Shown: in pieces, positions 43,326-51,941 of the stretch
Layout of the letters: every line of letters begins with the position of its first letter
Position numbering within the stretch: the first letter of the stretch is position 1
Origin: Paenibacillus psychroresistens
Lineage (GTDB): Bacteria; Bacillota; Bacilli; Paenibacillales; NBRC-103111
Assembly (NCBI RefSeq): GCF_009728935.1
Contig: NZ_CP034235.1
Coordinates: 5,965,501 to 6,029,500 of the forward strand
Length of the DNA stretch: 64,000 bases
Reading direction: 5' to 3'
The notes under the pieces: generated by a model
The model's database searches: none
Seen by the model: the letters and a program-made list of their open reading frames with translations, nothing else
Told to the model about the DNA's origin: nothing
Position numbers and translations under genes: made by a program

Positions 43326-44931
43326 GGTGCTGGTAGTGGATGACGAGCTTTGGATTCGTCGGGGGATTATTCAATCCATAGAGTGGAAGAGCTTGGGACT
43401 TGAGCTTGTCGGAGAAGCAGCCGATGGAGATGAAGCTTTTGAAATGGCCCATATGCTAAAGCCGGATATCATTATTATGGATATGCGTATGCCAGGAATG
43501 GATGGCGTTGAGCTGCTCAGAGCATTAAATCAGAGTACACCAGATGCAGTAATTCTGGTATGCAGCGGATTTAGTGATTTCGAATACACGAGGGAAGCTA
43601 TTGTCAATCGCGCTTTCGACTACTTATTGAAGCCAATTAAAGATGATGATATGAATCAGGCAATAACAAGAGCCATCAGCGAAGTGGAACGAAGAAGACT
43701 AGTCCATGAGAAAGAAAGCCATGTTTCCGCCAGCTTCGTCATGTCCAAAACAGCCTTGTTGAAAGAAGTAATTTATAGCGAACGCGAAATCAGCTCTGTT
43801 CATTATTCAGACGAAATGTTCAAAAACTTATTGGATGCAAATCGCAAAGCAATCTGTGTTTGCTATGTTGAACCAGTCGAAAAGCAGACAGACATTAAAC
43901 CTGACCACGGGCAGCTAACTAACTATCTCAAGGAAAAAATTATGCTTCATCTGTCAGAGCTAGGGATTGTGCATGAAACGATCGTTAATCTCGCGGAAAA
44001 CGAAGTGGTTATTCTACTGTATGGCGACGAAGATCTGATGCGCAAAAGCTCTTTGAAGTCCACCATCCAGAAGCTGTTGCAAGAGACAGCCAGTGGCTGC
44101 TCTGTGAAGATCAGCGCAGGAATAAGTGAGATATTGCAGAAAGGCAGCTCCTTTCAACCCAATAAATTGTATAAGGAAGCTAGCAAAGCTCTCCGAATGA
44201 AACGAATATCCGATGAGGCTGCAGTTATTTTCTATGAACCTAAATTTGCTATTGACTTGCCAAACGGTTATCCCGCTGAGAAAGAGAATAATTTATTGTA
44301 TTTATTGACGATGGGAAACACAAAAGAAGCAGGTAATGTTTTTGATGAGATGTTCAATAGTGTTCTGAAAGAAAATCGCACGGTATATGAGATGCAGAAG
44401 GATCTAATCATTCTTGTCGGTTCCATCGAAAAAATTCTTCATTCTGCGGGTAGTGGTTTGGAAACAATATGCGGCAGAAGCTATGACCTGTTAATCCGCG
44501 AAATTACATCGTTAATGGATGGTCTTGCGGCTTCAGCTCTTGTTGGCAGCTTGATCGACAAAGCTGGAGCTTATTTCAATCAAATTAACAAGAAAGATGG
44601 AAAAAAGGTAATCGTCGACATCATCAAGGACCTTATGGAGCATTACTCGGAACAAATTTCACTTAATCACTATGCAAGAAAATACCACCTTAACCCGGAT
44701 TACCTGAGCCGGTTATTTAAAGAGGAATCGCACAAGAATTTTATTGATTATGTGAAGGAAATCAGGGTAGAAAGAGCTAAAGCTTTGTTAATTAAGGATG
44801 TGAACCGGAATTATGAAATAGCAGAGATGGTCGGGTACGACGACTACAGGTATTTCAGCCAGGTATTCAAGAAAATGACGGGAATGACGCTCAGTGAGTA
44901 CCGCGAGAAATTCAAGCAAGTAATCAAGTAA
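43318..44931 (+). CDS. YesN-type response regulator with AraC DNA-binding domain
   Basis: A 537-residue regulator. The receiver domain has D8/D9, phospho-acceptor D55 in IIIMDMRMPGMDG and the switch Lys in DYLLKPIK. The last 100 residues are an AraC-type DNA-binding domain (LNHYARKYHLNPDYLSRLF and NYEIAEMVGYDDYRYFSQVF). It overlaps the kinase by eight bases. The importer and two glycosidase genes follow on the same strand after a 117-base gap with a cre site, and are its likely targets. Confidence 0.93.
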   Translation: MFKVLVVDDELWIRRGIIQSIEWKSLGLELVGEAADGDEAFEMAHMLKPDIIIMDMRMPGMDGVELLRALNQSTPDAVILVCSGFSDFEYTREAIVNRAFDYLLKPIKDDDMNQAITRAISEVERRRLVHEKESHVSASFVMSKTALLKEVIYSEREISSVHYSDEMFKNLLDANRKAICVCYVEPVEKQTDIKPDHGQLTNYLKEKIMLHLSELGIVHETIVNLAENEVVILLYGDEDLMRKSSLKSTIQKLLQETASGCSVKISAGISEILQKGSSFQPNKLYKEASKALRMKRISDEAAVIFYEPKFAIDLPNGYPAEKENNLLYLLTMGNTKEAGNVFDEMFNSVLKENRTVYEMQKDLIILVGSIEKILHSAGSGLETICGRSYDLLIREITSLMDGLAASALVGSLIDKAGAYFNQINKKDGKKVIVDIIKDLMEHYSEQISLNHYARKYHLNPDYLSRLFKEESHKNFIDYVKEIRVERAKALLIKDVNRNYEIAEMVGYDDYRYFSQVFKKMTGMTLSEYREKFKQVIK

Positions 44932-45011
44932 GAAATTCAAACACGAATGAGTAAGATTAGCGAATATGAAACAAACCTAATTTTATATAAAATATGATTT
45001 AGAAACGTAAA

Positions 45012-45025
45012 TGAAAACGTTTACT
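45012..45025. promoter_or_regulatory. cre site (CcpA) upstream of the locus 3 importer
   Basis: TGAAAACGTTTACT matches the catabolite-response consensus TGWAARCGYTWWCA at 13 of 14 positions. It lies 24 bases before the binding-protein start and just after an AT-rich, promoter-like stretch (TATGAT at 44993-44998). It predicts repression of the importer when a preferred sugar is present. Confidence 0.75.
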
Positions 45026-45048
45026 TATGTAATCTAGGGGGAACTACG

Positions 45049-46431
45049 ATGAAGACCAGCTTCAAATCAATTACGCTTATCACCCTATTATCTATCTCAC
45101 TCCTCTCGTTGTCCGCTTGCGGAAGCAGCTCTAACAACGAACAAGCCTCCTCAGCGCCACAAGCAACCGTGGCTGAGAAAGCTGCAACGGAAGCACCGGC
45201 AACAGAAGCGCCAGCAACCGCAACACCTGAACCGAAAAAAGACCCTGTAACTCTTTCCTTCGCTATGAGCGGTGATGTTCCGCTTACCGGAGTCGAGGAA
45301 ATCTTCAAGAACTTTGAAGCAAAGACAGGCAATAAAGTTGAGATTCTAGGATTGCCAGACTATGCAAATGTGATCAAAGCAAGACTTGCGACTAAAGATT
45401 ATCCGGACGTGTTCTGGTATTATCCGGGTACAGGCGATTTCTCCGTATTCAAGCCAGATGAAAATTTCGCTGATTTATCTAATGAAGCCTATGTTAGCGA
45501 CATTACGGATTCCCAGAAAAACTTTCAAACGCTTGATGGCAAGCTTTACGGGATGCCTTGGGGTGCTTCAACAACAATGTCCATTTATTACAACAAAGAA
45601 GTATTTACTAAATTAAGCTTAGCTCCTCCTAAGAACTATGCGGATTTTCTGGCTATATGTGAAACCATTAAAGCCGCTGGCATTACGCCAATTCAGACTG
45701 CTGTCAAAGATGGCTGGCCAGAGCAAGTCTACTTCCTGGCGAGCTGGGAAACCTTCGTTGACCCGGCCATTGGCAAGGAAGGTATTGATAAGCTGAATAA
45801 AAACGAGTTGAAAATCAAGGATATTCCCCAGGTTAAGGATATTTTCACAAGAGAGCTTGAACTGAAAACCAAAGGATATTTTCCTAAGAACCTGCTGTCC
45901 ACTACTTATGATATGCAAGCGGAAGCTGTTATGACGGGCAAAGCTGCAATGATGATCGAAGGCGATTGGGTTCTAGCCGATGTGCAGAAGAAATTCGGCG
46001 ATGCCGGCTTGGATAAACTAGGTGCATTCCCAATCCCCTCCGATACGGATACAGGAACAGTTGTACTCTACCCGCCAGGCCAAGTCATTGTTGCCAAGAA
46101 CAACAAAAATGCAGATGTAGCCAAAGAGCTGCTTGCTTTCATGTCGACACCCGAATCACTGGCTATCTGGTACGGGAAAAATCCCGGCATGCCCGTATTC
46201 AAAAGCGCTATGGAGACTGCAAAACTCTCAGCTCCGCAGAAGGACATGTTAAATTACCAGAATACCAGTAAATCAGAAATTAACGTGCAGTTTAGACTTT
46301 TACCTACCTTTACCGATTTCGATAAAATCTCGCAGCAATTTATTATCAGCGGAAATGTAGATGAAGCCGTTAATATGCTGGATAAAAACTACCAAAGATC
46401 TGGAAAAGACAAGAAACTAGCTGGATTCTAA
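45049..46431 (+). CDS. Sugar-binding lipoprotein of an ABC importer
   Basis: A 460-residue family-1 binding protein, shorter than those of loci 1 and 2. The lipobox LLSLSACGSS puts the lipidated Cys near residue 24, followed by a linker of repeated Ala-Thr-Glu-Ala-Pro units. The mature start VTLSFAMSGDVPLTGVEEIF and the WYYPGTGDF, MPWGASTTMSIYYNKEVF and GKAAMMIEGDWVLA blocks are those of MalE/UgpB-like sugar-binding proteins. GGGGG lies about seven bases before the ATG. Order: binding protein, hairpin, permease, permease, propeller glycosidase, GH78-like enzyme. Confidence 0.9.
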   Translation: MKTSFKSITLITLLSISLLSLSACGSSSNNEQASSAPQATVAEKAATEAPATEAPATATPEPKKDPVTLSFAMSGDVPLTGVEEIFKNFEAKTGNKVEILGLPDYANVIKARLATKDYPDVFWYYPGTGDFSVFKPDENFADLSNEAYVSDITDSQKNFQTLDGKLYGMPWGASTTMSIYYNKEVFTKLSLAPPKNYADFLAICETIKAAGITPIQTAVKDGWPEQVYFLASWETFVDPAIGKEGIDKLNKNELKIKDIPQVKDIFTRELELKTKGYFPKNLLSTTYDMQAEAVMTGKAAMMIEGDWVLADVQKKFGDAGLDKLGAFPIPSDTDTGTVVLYPPGQVIVAKNNKNADVAKELLAFMSTPESLAIWYGKNPGMPVFKSAMETAKLSAPQKDMLNYQNTSKSEINVQFRLLPTFTDFDKISQQFIISGNVDEAVNMLDKNYQRSGKDKKLAGF

Positions 46432-46451
46432 ATTATAGAGAAATTAAAAGG

Positions 46452-46477
46452 CGGAGGTTCTCCTCCGTCTTTGTTTT
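46452..46477 (+). terminator. Attenuator-like hairpin directly after the binding-protein gene of locus 3
   Basis: CGGAGG, loop TTCT, CCTCCG, then TCTTTGTTTT, starting 20 bases after the stop codon. It is a standard intrinsic terminator shape but lies between a binding protein and its permeases, so partial readthrough is expected. Confidence 0.85.
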
Positions 46478-46488
46478 AGGAGATGAGC

Positions 46489-47361
46489 ATGAACAAAAAC
46501 CTGAAATACCCCATAATCTTTGCTCTACCCGCTTTAATTATCTATTTCGTCATGTTCATCGCCCCTTCCTTAGGCAGCTTTTACTATAGCCTGACCGATT
46601 GGAATCTGGGAGCAGCTAGTGTTTCCTTTATCGGGCTGCAGAATTTCAAGGATATGTTCGAGGATTCTGTCCTTATAATAGCTTTTAAGAACACTCTGAT
46701 TTTTGCAGTTATCGTGACGGTCATGCAGAACATAATTGGCTTTGGGCTGGCTCTCGCCTTGAATGAAAAGCTATTTCTCAAGACTACTTTAAGAACGATT
46801 TATTTTCTGCCCATCGTCATTAGTCCGCTGCTTGTCGGTTATATCTTTGGCGCGATTTATCATCCCGAATTCGGTATTCTCAATCAATTTCTCCATGCTA
46901 TAGGCTTACATGGACTTGCTGAGGATTGGCTTAACGATCCGCAAATCGCCTTGTATTCAATCATTGGGACTGAATTATGGCGTGTATCCGGTTTTGCGAT
47001 GATTATTTATCTGGCTGGGCTGCAGATGGTGCCAAGTGATTGCATCGAGCAGTCCAAAATAGATGGAGCCAACTATTGGAAACGGTTAAGACATGTAATT
47101 TTTCCGCTTATCGCTCAATCGTTCACGGTTAACTTCATCCTCTCACTGATTGGCTGCCTCAAGGTGTTCGATATTGTTTTCGCCTTAACCAAAGGCGGAC
47201 CAGGCTTCACAACGGAGGTATTCAATACTTATATCCTGAGAGCCTTCGGTCGAGGTGCATTGGGTTATTCCACGGCTGCTAATCTGGTGTTATTCTTCCT
47301 GATAACCTGTATTGCCATGGTGTTATTATACTTTCTAAGAAAAAGAGAGGTGGAGATGTAA
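46489..47361 (+). CDS. Sugar ABC importer permease, MalF/UgpA-like
   Basis: A 290-residue permease with six helices starting MNKNLKYPIIFALPALIIYF. The EAA loop is DCIEQSKIDGANYWKRLRHV and a typical TKGGPGFTTEVFNTYI segment lies near residue 240. I start at ATG 46489, six bases after AGGAG; the ATG at 46483 directly abuts that site. This MalF branch differs from the LplB type of loci 1 and 2, so locus 3 handles its sugar with a different importer lineage. No ATPase gene is linked. Confidence 0.9.
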   Translation: MNKNLKYPIIFALPALIIYFVMFIAPSLGSFYYSLTDWNLGAASVSFIGLQNFKDMFEDSVLIIAFKNTLIFAVIVTVMQNIIGFGLALALNEKLFLKTTLRTIYFLPIVISPLLVGYIFGAIYHPEFGILNQFLHAIGLHGLAEDWLNDPQIALYSIIGTELWRVSGFAMIIYLAGLQMVPSDCIEQSKIDGANYWKRLRHVIFPLIAQSFTVNFILSLIGCLKVFDIVFALTKGGPGFTTEVFNTYILRAFGRGALGYSTAANLVLFFLITCIAMVLLYFLRKREVEM

Positions 47362-47363
47362 TC

Positions 47364-48194
47364 GTGAAGACTTTTAAAACCGGCTCGCTCCCACTTCTCC
47401 TAATTAATATTGCTTTATGTACAATTGCCTTAATCGTACTGATTCCATTGTTCATGATTCTGATTAACTCACTGAAGGATACGCGCGAAGCAGCCATGTT
47501 CTCGATGAAGCTGCCCTCTGTCTGGAAATTTAGCAATTATGCGACTGTATTTGAGAAAGGCAAGCTCTTAAACGGCTATAAGAACAGTATTAATATCTCT
47601 TTAGCAGTTGTGCTGTTCATTAACCTCTTTGGCTCTATGGCGGCTTTTATTATTCAACGGAACACCAAACAAATTGCCAAATGGATTTATTTCGCTTTTA
47701 TCATCGGAATGATTATCCCAGCTTCCATAATTCCGACTATCAAAGTGATGCAGCAGCTGCATATTAACAATACACTTATAGGCATTATCTTTTATTACAC
47801 GGCAACTGGATTGCCTTTTGCTGTATTTCTGCTGGCTGGCTTTATGAAAACGATACCCAAGGAATTGGATGAAGCCGCAATTGTCGATGGAAGCAGTTCG
47901 TTTACGATTTACTCGCGCATTGTACTTCCACTCTTGCGAACCGTTCTTGTAACAGTATCCATCATTACTGTAATGGGTGTGTGGAATGATTTCACCGGTC
48001 CATTCTATCTGTTAACCAAGAGCAAGGATTGGACTGTCGTCATCTCTGTCTTTAACTTTAAAAGCACATACGTAACTGACTGGGGACTCGTCTTCGCAGA
48101 TATGACCCTTGTCATCACTCCGATCATCATCCTGTATTTCCTACTGCAAAAGCATATAGTAGAGGGTTTGACAGCAGGCGCATTCAAAGGCTGA
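47364..48194 (+). CDS. Sugar ABC importer permease, MalG/UgpE-like
   Basis: A 276-residue permease of the MalG/UgpE branch, partner of the one two bases upstream. It has six helices, the EAA loop ELDEAAIVDGSSSFTIYSRI, and the ending KHIVEGLTAGAFKG. The GTG start has GGTGGAG eight bases upstream, inside the last codons of the previous gene. Translation is therefore closely linked. Confidence 0.9.
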   Translation: MKTFKTGSLPLLLINIALCTIALIVLIPLFMILINSLKDTREAAMFSMKLPSVWKFSNYATVFEKGKLLNGYKNSINISLAVVLFINLFGSMAAFIIQRNTKQIAKWIYFAFIIGMIIPASIIPTIKVMQQLHINNTLIGIIFYYTATGLPFAVFLLAGFMKTIPKELDEAAIVDGSSSFTIYSRIVLPLLRTVLVTVSIITVMGVWNDFTGPFYLLTKSKDWTVVISVFNFKSTYVTDWGLVFADMTLVITPIIILYFLLQKHIVEGLTAGAFKG

Positions 48195-48222
48195 TAACCA
48201 ATAAAGGAGAGATACAGCCTAT

Positions 48223-49197
48223 ATGATAACCATACTAAATCAACATGAGAAACCAGTCTTGTTCAAAGGCGTTGCAGGTACAGAGAATAACCAATTTGGC
48301 TTTGAAGGCGGGACTATCGTCAAGCTCGATGGTGTATACCATTTATTTACCTCTGAGATGGTCGGCATGCCGATGTGGGTCAAGATGCGGTTGGCACATT
48401 GGATTAGCGACGACCGCCTGCATTTCAGACGGCAATCCACCCTGTTCGAATCCAGCGGAAATTATGATGGTACTGATCCGCGTGCCGCTTTTTGGTCGCC
48501 GATGCCGGTCTATGATGAGCTTGAAGGCAGATGGAGTCTTACTTATATTGCTTACCGTTGCGCACCTGATGCACCAGATCGAATGCTCATTAATCATGAA
48601 GGAAAGATATGGAGAGCCGTATCTGCCGTTTTAGGCGAGGCAGGAATCGGGGGCCCTTATGAGGATGCAGGGATTCTCATGCAGCCCGGAGTAGATTCCG
48701 ATCCATGGGAAGGCTTGCAGGGAACAGATTCCTTCTACCCCTACCCAGTTGGCGATTCATGGTATGCCTTCTATGGCAGCGCGCATACGCAGAAGTTCCC
48801 GATTGACTGGTGGGGAGTCGGACTAGCCTCCGCTCCCGAGCTAGCGGGTCCGTGGCAACGATGCTCATCCATTAATCCCGTATTGATCGATGACAAATTT
48901 GTGGAGAATCCTATGGTCAGGCAATTGGAGGATGGGAGCTATATCGCCTGGTTCGATGGCGGCCCTGAAGATCTCGGCTGCAGAGGCACGATTGGTTATT
49001 CCTTATCTGCGGATGGGATTAACTGGTCCAAAGGGAATTATGTTTGGCTTGATTCTGCAAAAATGGACTGGCAGAAGCTAATGCGCACACCGCTTTGTTT
49101 CATTCCCGAAGGGGACGGTGTTTACACACTTTATTATACGGCCATGGATCATTCCGGATATGGCTGTATCGGGCTGCTTGATTTGAAGCTTAGCTGA
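48223..49197 (+). CDS. Five-bladed beta-propeller glycosidase (GH43/GH32/GH130-like)
   Basis: A 324-residue cytoplasmic protein with repeated blade motifs: GGTIVKLDGVYHLFTSEMVG, AFWSPMPVYDELEGRWSLTY, QGTDSFYPYPVGDSWYAFYG, VENPMVRQLEDGSYIAWFDG and VYTLYYTAMDHSGYGCIG. This is the clan of GH32, GH43, GH62, GH117 and GH130; I cannot choose a family with confidence. The acidic residues expected on the inner strands are present (for example FEGG, GTDSF, ENPMV). It follows the permease by 28 bases and precedes the GH78-like gene by 19. It probably trims or phosphorolyses the imported oligosaccharide. Confidence 0.78.
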   Translation: MITILNQHEKPVLFKGVAGTENNQFGFEGGTIVKLDGVYHLFTSEMVGMPMWVKMRLAHWISDDRLHFRRQSTLFESSGNYDGTDPRAAFWSPMPVYDELEGRWSLTYIAYRCAPDAPDRMLINHEGKIWRAVSAVLGEAGIGGPYEDAGILMQPGVDSDPWEGLQGTDSFYPYPVGDSWYAFYGSAHTQKFPIDWWGVGLASAPELAGPWQRCSSINPVLIDDKFVENPMVRQLEDGSYIAWFDGGPEDLGCRGTIGYSLSADGINWSKGNYVWLDSAKMDWQKLMRTPLCFIPEGDGVYTLYYTAMDHSGYGCIGLLDLKLS

Positions 49198-49216
49198 CTA
49201 ATGAGGAGAGATTTCG

Positions 49217-51124
49217 ATGAGAAGCGGCTTTATTTCAGTAAAATTTTTGAAGCTTGAATCCAATGACGGAATAGTTGAAAATAGTCAAAATATGCTTTCC
49301 AGGGAAGTGGACTGGACGTTGCTTTCGTTTGAAAACGGTACAGCTTCACCGACCATCTGGCTGGATTTCGGCAACAAAGTCACTGGCTTTCTATATGTGG
49401 AATTGGAGGACAGCAGCAGCGGCAGCTTGGTTTATGAATATGGCCCTACACTGGATTCTATGTTTTATCGAAAAACAATGCCAATGCCAGCGAATAACGT
49501 GCTTACACTGGACGGCTCTTTTGTCGCTTTGCGTTATTTGAAATTGAGCCTTGCATCAGAATCGCCATTTCCTTATTCATGCTTTGCGAAGATTCGAAGA
49601 ATCGGAATCCGCGATTCCTCCTATCCAGCTCTCTACAAAGGCGGCTTTGAATCAGACGTTCCGTTGTGGAATGATATCTGGCAGGCAGGAGCGTATACCG
49701 TTCAATTATGCATGCAGCCAAGTGAATATTCCTATGCCTTTGACTACACTTTGACGTCTGAGAAGAAAGCATTTGTCCGCGATTGGCGCAACCCCTATTC
49801 CAAATATGTCATATGGGACGGGCCTAGACGGGACAGGGAAGCCTGGATTGGCGACGTGCGAACGGAAGCGCTCCTGATTTATTCCGCTTTTGGTGCCTAT
49901 GAAGTCGCCAAGAGCACACTCGCTCTATTCTATGATTTGCAGAATACAGCGGGAATCGTTCCTGGCAGCGCCACATCCGGCCAGGATTTTAAAGAATATA
50001 ACCTCTGGTGGCTCGCCTCGGTTTGGGAATGCTATCTATTCTCAGGTGATAAAGCCTTTCTGGCTTATATCTACCCTGGAATTCGCCGCTTACTGGAATG
50101 GATCTTCTATAGTGTCGATGATAGAGGCTTTCTATACAATGACAAAGGCTGGATGTGGACTTTTCCGAGACAAGGCTACAATGGTGCGACGCAATGTGTG
50201 CTCTATTTCGCACTCGAATGTGCGGAGAAGCTTGAGCTCACGATGGATAATACAGAAAGTGCTGAAGCTTGCAGAGTACTGCGGGAAGAGATCAAACGTA
50301 ATATTAACGCAGAGTTTTGGGATGAAGCCAAAGGCGTCTATTTCGATACCATTCATTTGGCTAATCTCCAGACATTCGTTCCCAGCGACATCAATTGCTA
50401 TGCGACCGTTTTTGGAATTGCAGATACCGCGCGGACGGAACGCGTTCTGGACTACTTGAAGAACAACATGTGGAACGAATTCGGTTCGACGACCATCGAT
50501 AAAAAGATCCGCAATGTCGTTTTCACTCCAGAGCATAAAAAGCAGCTCGCCATGTACTTCGGTGAAGTGAAGGATGAGGATGCCGAGTCTATTCTTTGGA
50601 CGCACAACAAGCAAATTTGGCCTTTTATCGTGGCTTATGAAGTTGAAGCGAATTTTATCGCCGGACGTACGGAAGATGCTTTTGCGCTTATAGAAGCTTG
50701 CTGGGGAAATATGCTGGGGCAGGATCCGGGAACGTTCTGGGAATTCGTCGATGCGGAAAGCGGTGAGTTCAGCACCAATATTATCATGCCTGGAAGCCGC
50801 CACGATATTATGGGCAGCGCCTGCCATGGCTGGTCTGGCTGGGTAGCGTACCTGATGCAGGCTTATGTCCTGGGTATCAAACCCTCGAAGGCTGGTTTTG
50901 CAGAAATCATCATTTCTCCTCAGCTAGGAGTCTTGCGCAAGGTTAGTGGGAGCCTTCCTACTCCTCACGGAATTATCAAGCTGAGTATTGAAATGGATGA
51001 AGCTCGATTGCAGCTTTCATTGGATTGTCCAGATGAGGTGGCTGTTCATTATGAAATTTCAGCCAGCATGCTCTCCGGCAGAACCTTGGAAATCGTTCGC
51101 AATAAGCAACGTATAATAGTATAA
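49217..51124 (+). CDS. GH78-like alpha-L-rhamnosidase family enzyme (short form)
   Basis: A 635-residue cytoplasmic protein with an N-terminal beta-sandwich and a six-hairpin toroid. The catalytic region IWDGPRRDREAWIGDVRTEA near residues 205-222 is the GH78-type DGPxRDRxxWxGD motif. FWEFVDAESG and SACHGWSGWVAYLMQAYVLG correspond to the late toroid motifs, and the C-terminal beta domain begins near IKPSKAGFAEIIISPQLG. It lacks the extra N-terminal carbohydrate-binding domains of the 1034-residue GH78 of locus 1. GAGGAG lies eight bases before the ATG. As last gene of locus 3 it is followed by a terminator. Rhamnosidase is likely, but related glycosidases share the motif. Confidence 0.82.
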   Translation: MRSGFISVKFLKLESNDGIVENSQNMLSREVDWTLLSFENGTASPTIWLDFGNKVTGFLYVELEDSSSGSLVYEYGPTLDSMFYRKTMPMPANNVLTLDGSFVALRYLKLSLASESPFPYSCFAKIRRIGIRDSSYPALYKGGFESDVPLWNDIWQAGAYTVQLCMQPSEYSYAFDYTLTSEKKAFVRDWRNPYSKYVIWDGPRRDREAWIGDVRTEALLIYSAFGAYEVAKSTLALFYDLQNTAGIVPGSATSGQDFKEYNLWWLASVWECYLFSGDKAFLAYIYPGIRRLLEWIFYSVDDRGFLYNDKGWMWTFPRQGYNGATQCVLYFALECAEKLELTMDNTESAEACRVLREEIKRNINAEFWDEAKGVYFDTIHLANLQTFVPSDINCYATVFGIADTARTERVLDYLKNNMWNEFGSTTIDKKIRNVVFTPEHKKQLAMYFGEVKDEDAESILWTHNKQIWPFIVAYEVEANFIAGRTEDAFALIEACWGNMLGQDPGTFWEFVDAESGEFSTNIIMPGSRHDIMGSACHGWSGWVAYLMQAYVLGIKPSKAGFAEIIISPQLGVLRKVSGSLPTPHGIIKLSIEMDEARLQLSLDCPDEVAVHYEISASMLSGRTLEIVRNKQRIIV

Positions 51125-51136
51125 AACTTACACTTA

Positions 51137-51182
51137 GGTAGGAGATTGGCTAGATTTTATAGCAATCTCCTGCCTTTACTTT
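51137..51182 (+). terminator. Terminator of locus 3, possibly bidirectional
   Basis: GGTAGGAGATTG pairs with CAATCTCCTGCC (one mismatch) over a 14-base loop, followed by TTTACTTT. It lies between the GH78-like gene and the convergent MBL hydrolase gene. Confidence 0.82.
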
Positions 51183-51209
51183 GCAGGCACTTCGACATAG
51201 CTGCTTAGC

Positions 51210-51941
51210 TCACTCCATTACAATTTCCATCCCGCAGTAAGCTAGCGCTATTGGACCTGGATAGATTTCGCCAACCTCGTCTGCTAAACTAGCCTGCTCC
51301 CCAAAATGCGGCAGATGGGTTAGATATACTTTGCCAATGTTGGCTTTCAAAGCAAGCGTACCCACATCCGTTGTGTTCATGTGGCCATACTTTTTAGCTT
51401 CAAATGATTTATAAAAAGAGGTTTCAGCTATCACAACATCTGCATTGGCACAAAACTGCACCAAAGAATCATCATAAAAAGTATCAGCCGTATAAACAAA
51501 TGTTCTATTCGCGAATTCGAGCTTTACTGCCAGGCAATAAACTCCGTGAAAGGTTTGGAAGAATGAAAATTGAAGCTCATTAATACTCAAAGCTTCACCA
51601 ACAGCAATACGCCGAATTTCTGTTCCGCTCATTGCTTTGTATTGATTATTGTTCGACTCGTCCGCCATATAGATAGGCAGAATGGATGTGCGATTTCCTA
51701 AATCCGTATCAATCAAACAGGCGTATTGCAAGCACCCCAAATCAGCAATATGATCGAAATGGGTATGCGAAATAATAACAGCTGTAACTTCACTCAGCTG
51801 AATATGTTTCTGTAATTGCGCTAAAACTCCGCTTCCGCAGTCAATTAGAATCTTCTCATCTTCATGCTCAAGCAAATAACCTGCTGTAGCTTCACCAGCT
51901 TTGGGATAAGCCCCCCATGGACCTAGTACGGTTATCTTCAT
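51210..51941 (-). CDS. MBL-fold metallohydrolase (YhfI-like)
   Basis: A 243-residue metallo-beta-lactamase-fold hydrolase close to Bacillus YhfI and to RNase Z-like proteins. The zinc ligands are in SHTHFDHIADL (about 60-70), the later His/Asp in YTADTFYDDS and the C-terminal TTDVGTLALK/VYLTHLPHFGE. The start MKITVLGPWGAYPKAGEATA is typical of YhfI. The substrate is unknown; the family includes phosphodiesterases. It directly abuts the CoaD-like gene (no gap), with the ribosome site inside that gene, so the two are coupled. Confidence 0.88.
   Translation of the reverse strand: MKITVLGPWGAYPKAGEATAGYLLEHEDEKILIDCGSGVLAQLQKHIQLSEVTAVIISHTHFDHIADLGCLQYACLIDTDLGNRTSILPIYMADESNNNQYKAMSGTEIRRIAVGEALSINELQFSFFQTFHGVYCLAVKLEFANRTFVYTADTFYDDSLVQFCANADVVIAETSFYKSFEAKKYGHMNTTDVGTLALKANIGKVYLTHLPHFGEQASLADEVGEIYPGPIALAYCGMEIVME

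Noticed and set aside
49890..50459. 189-codon plus-strand and 231-codon minus-strand (50132-50827) open frames inside the GH78-like gene
   Set aside because: Both are shadows of the GH78-like frame, which carries the catalytic motif and a good ribosome site.
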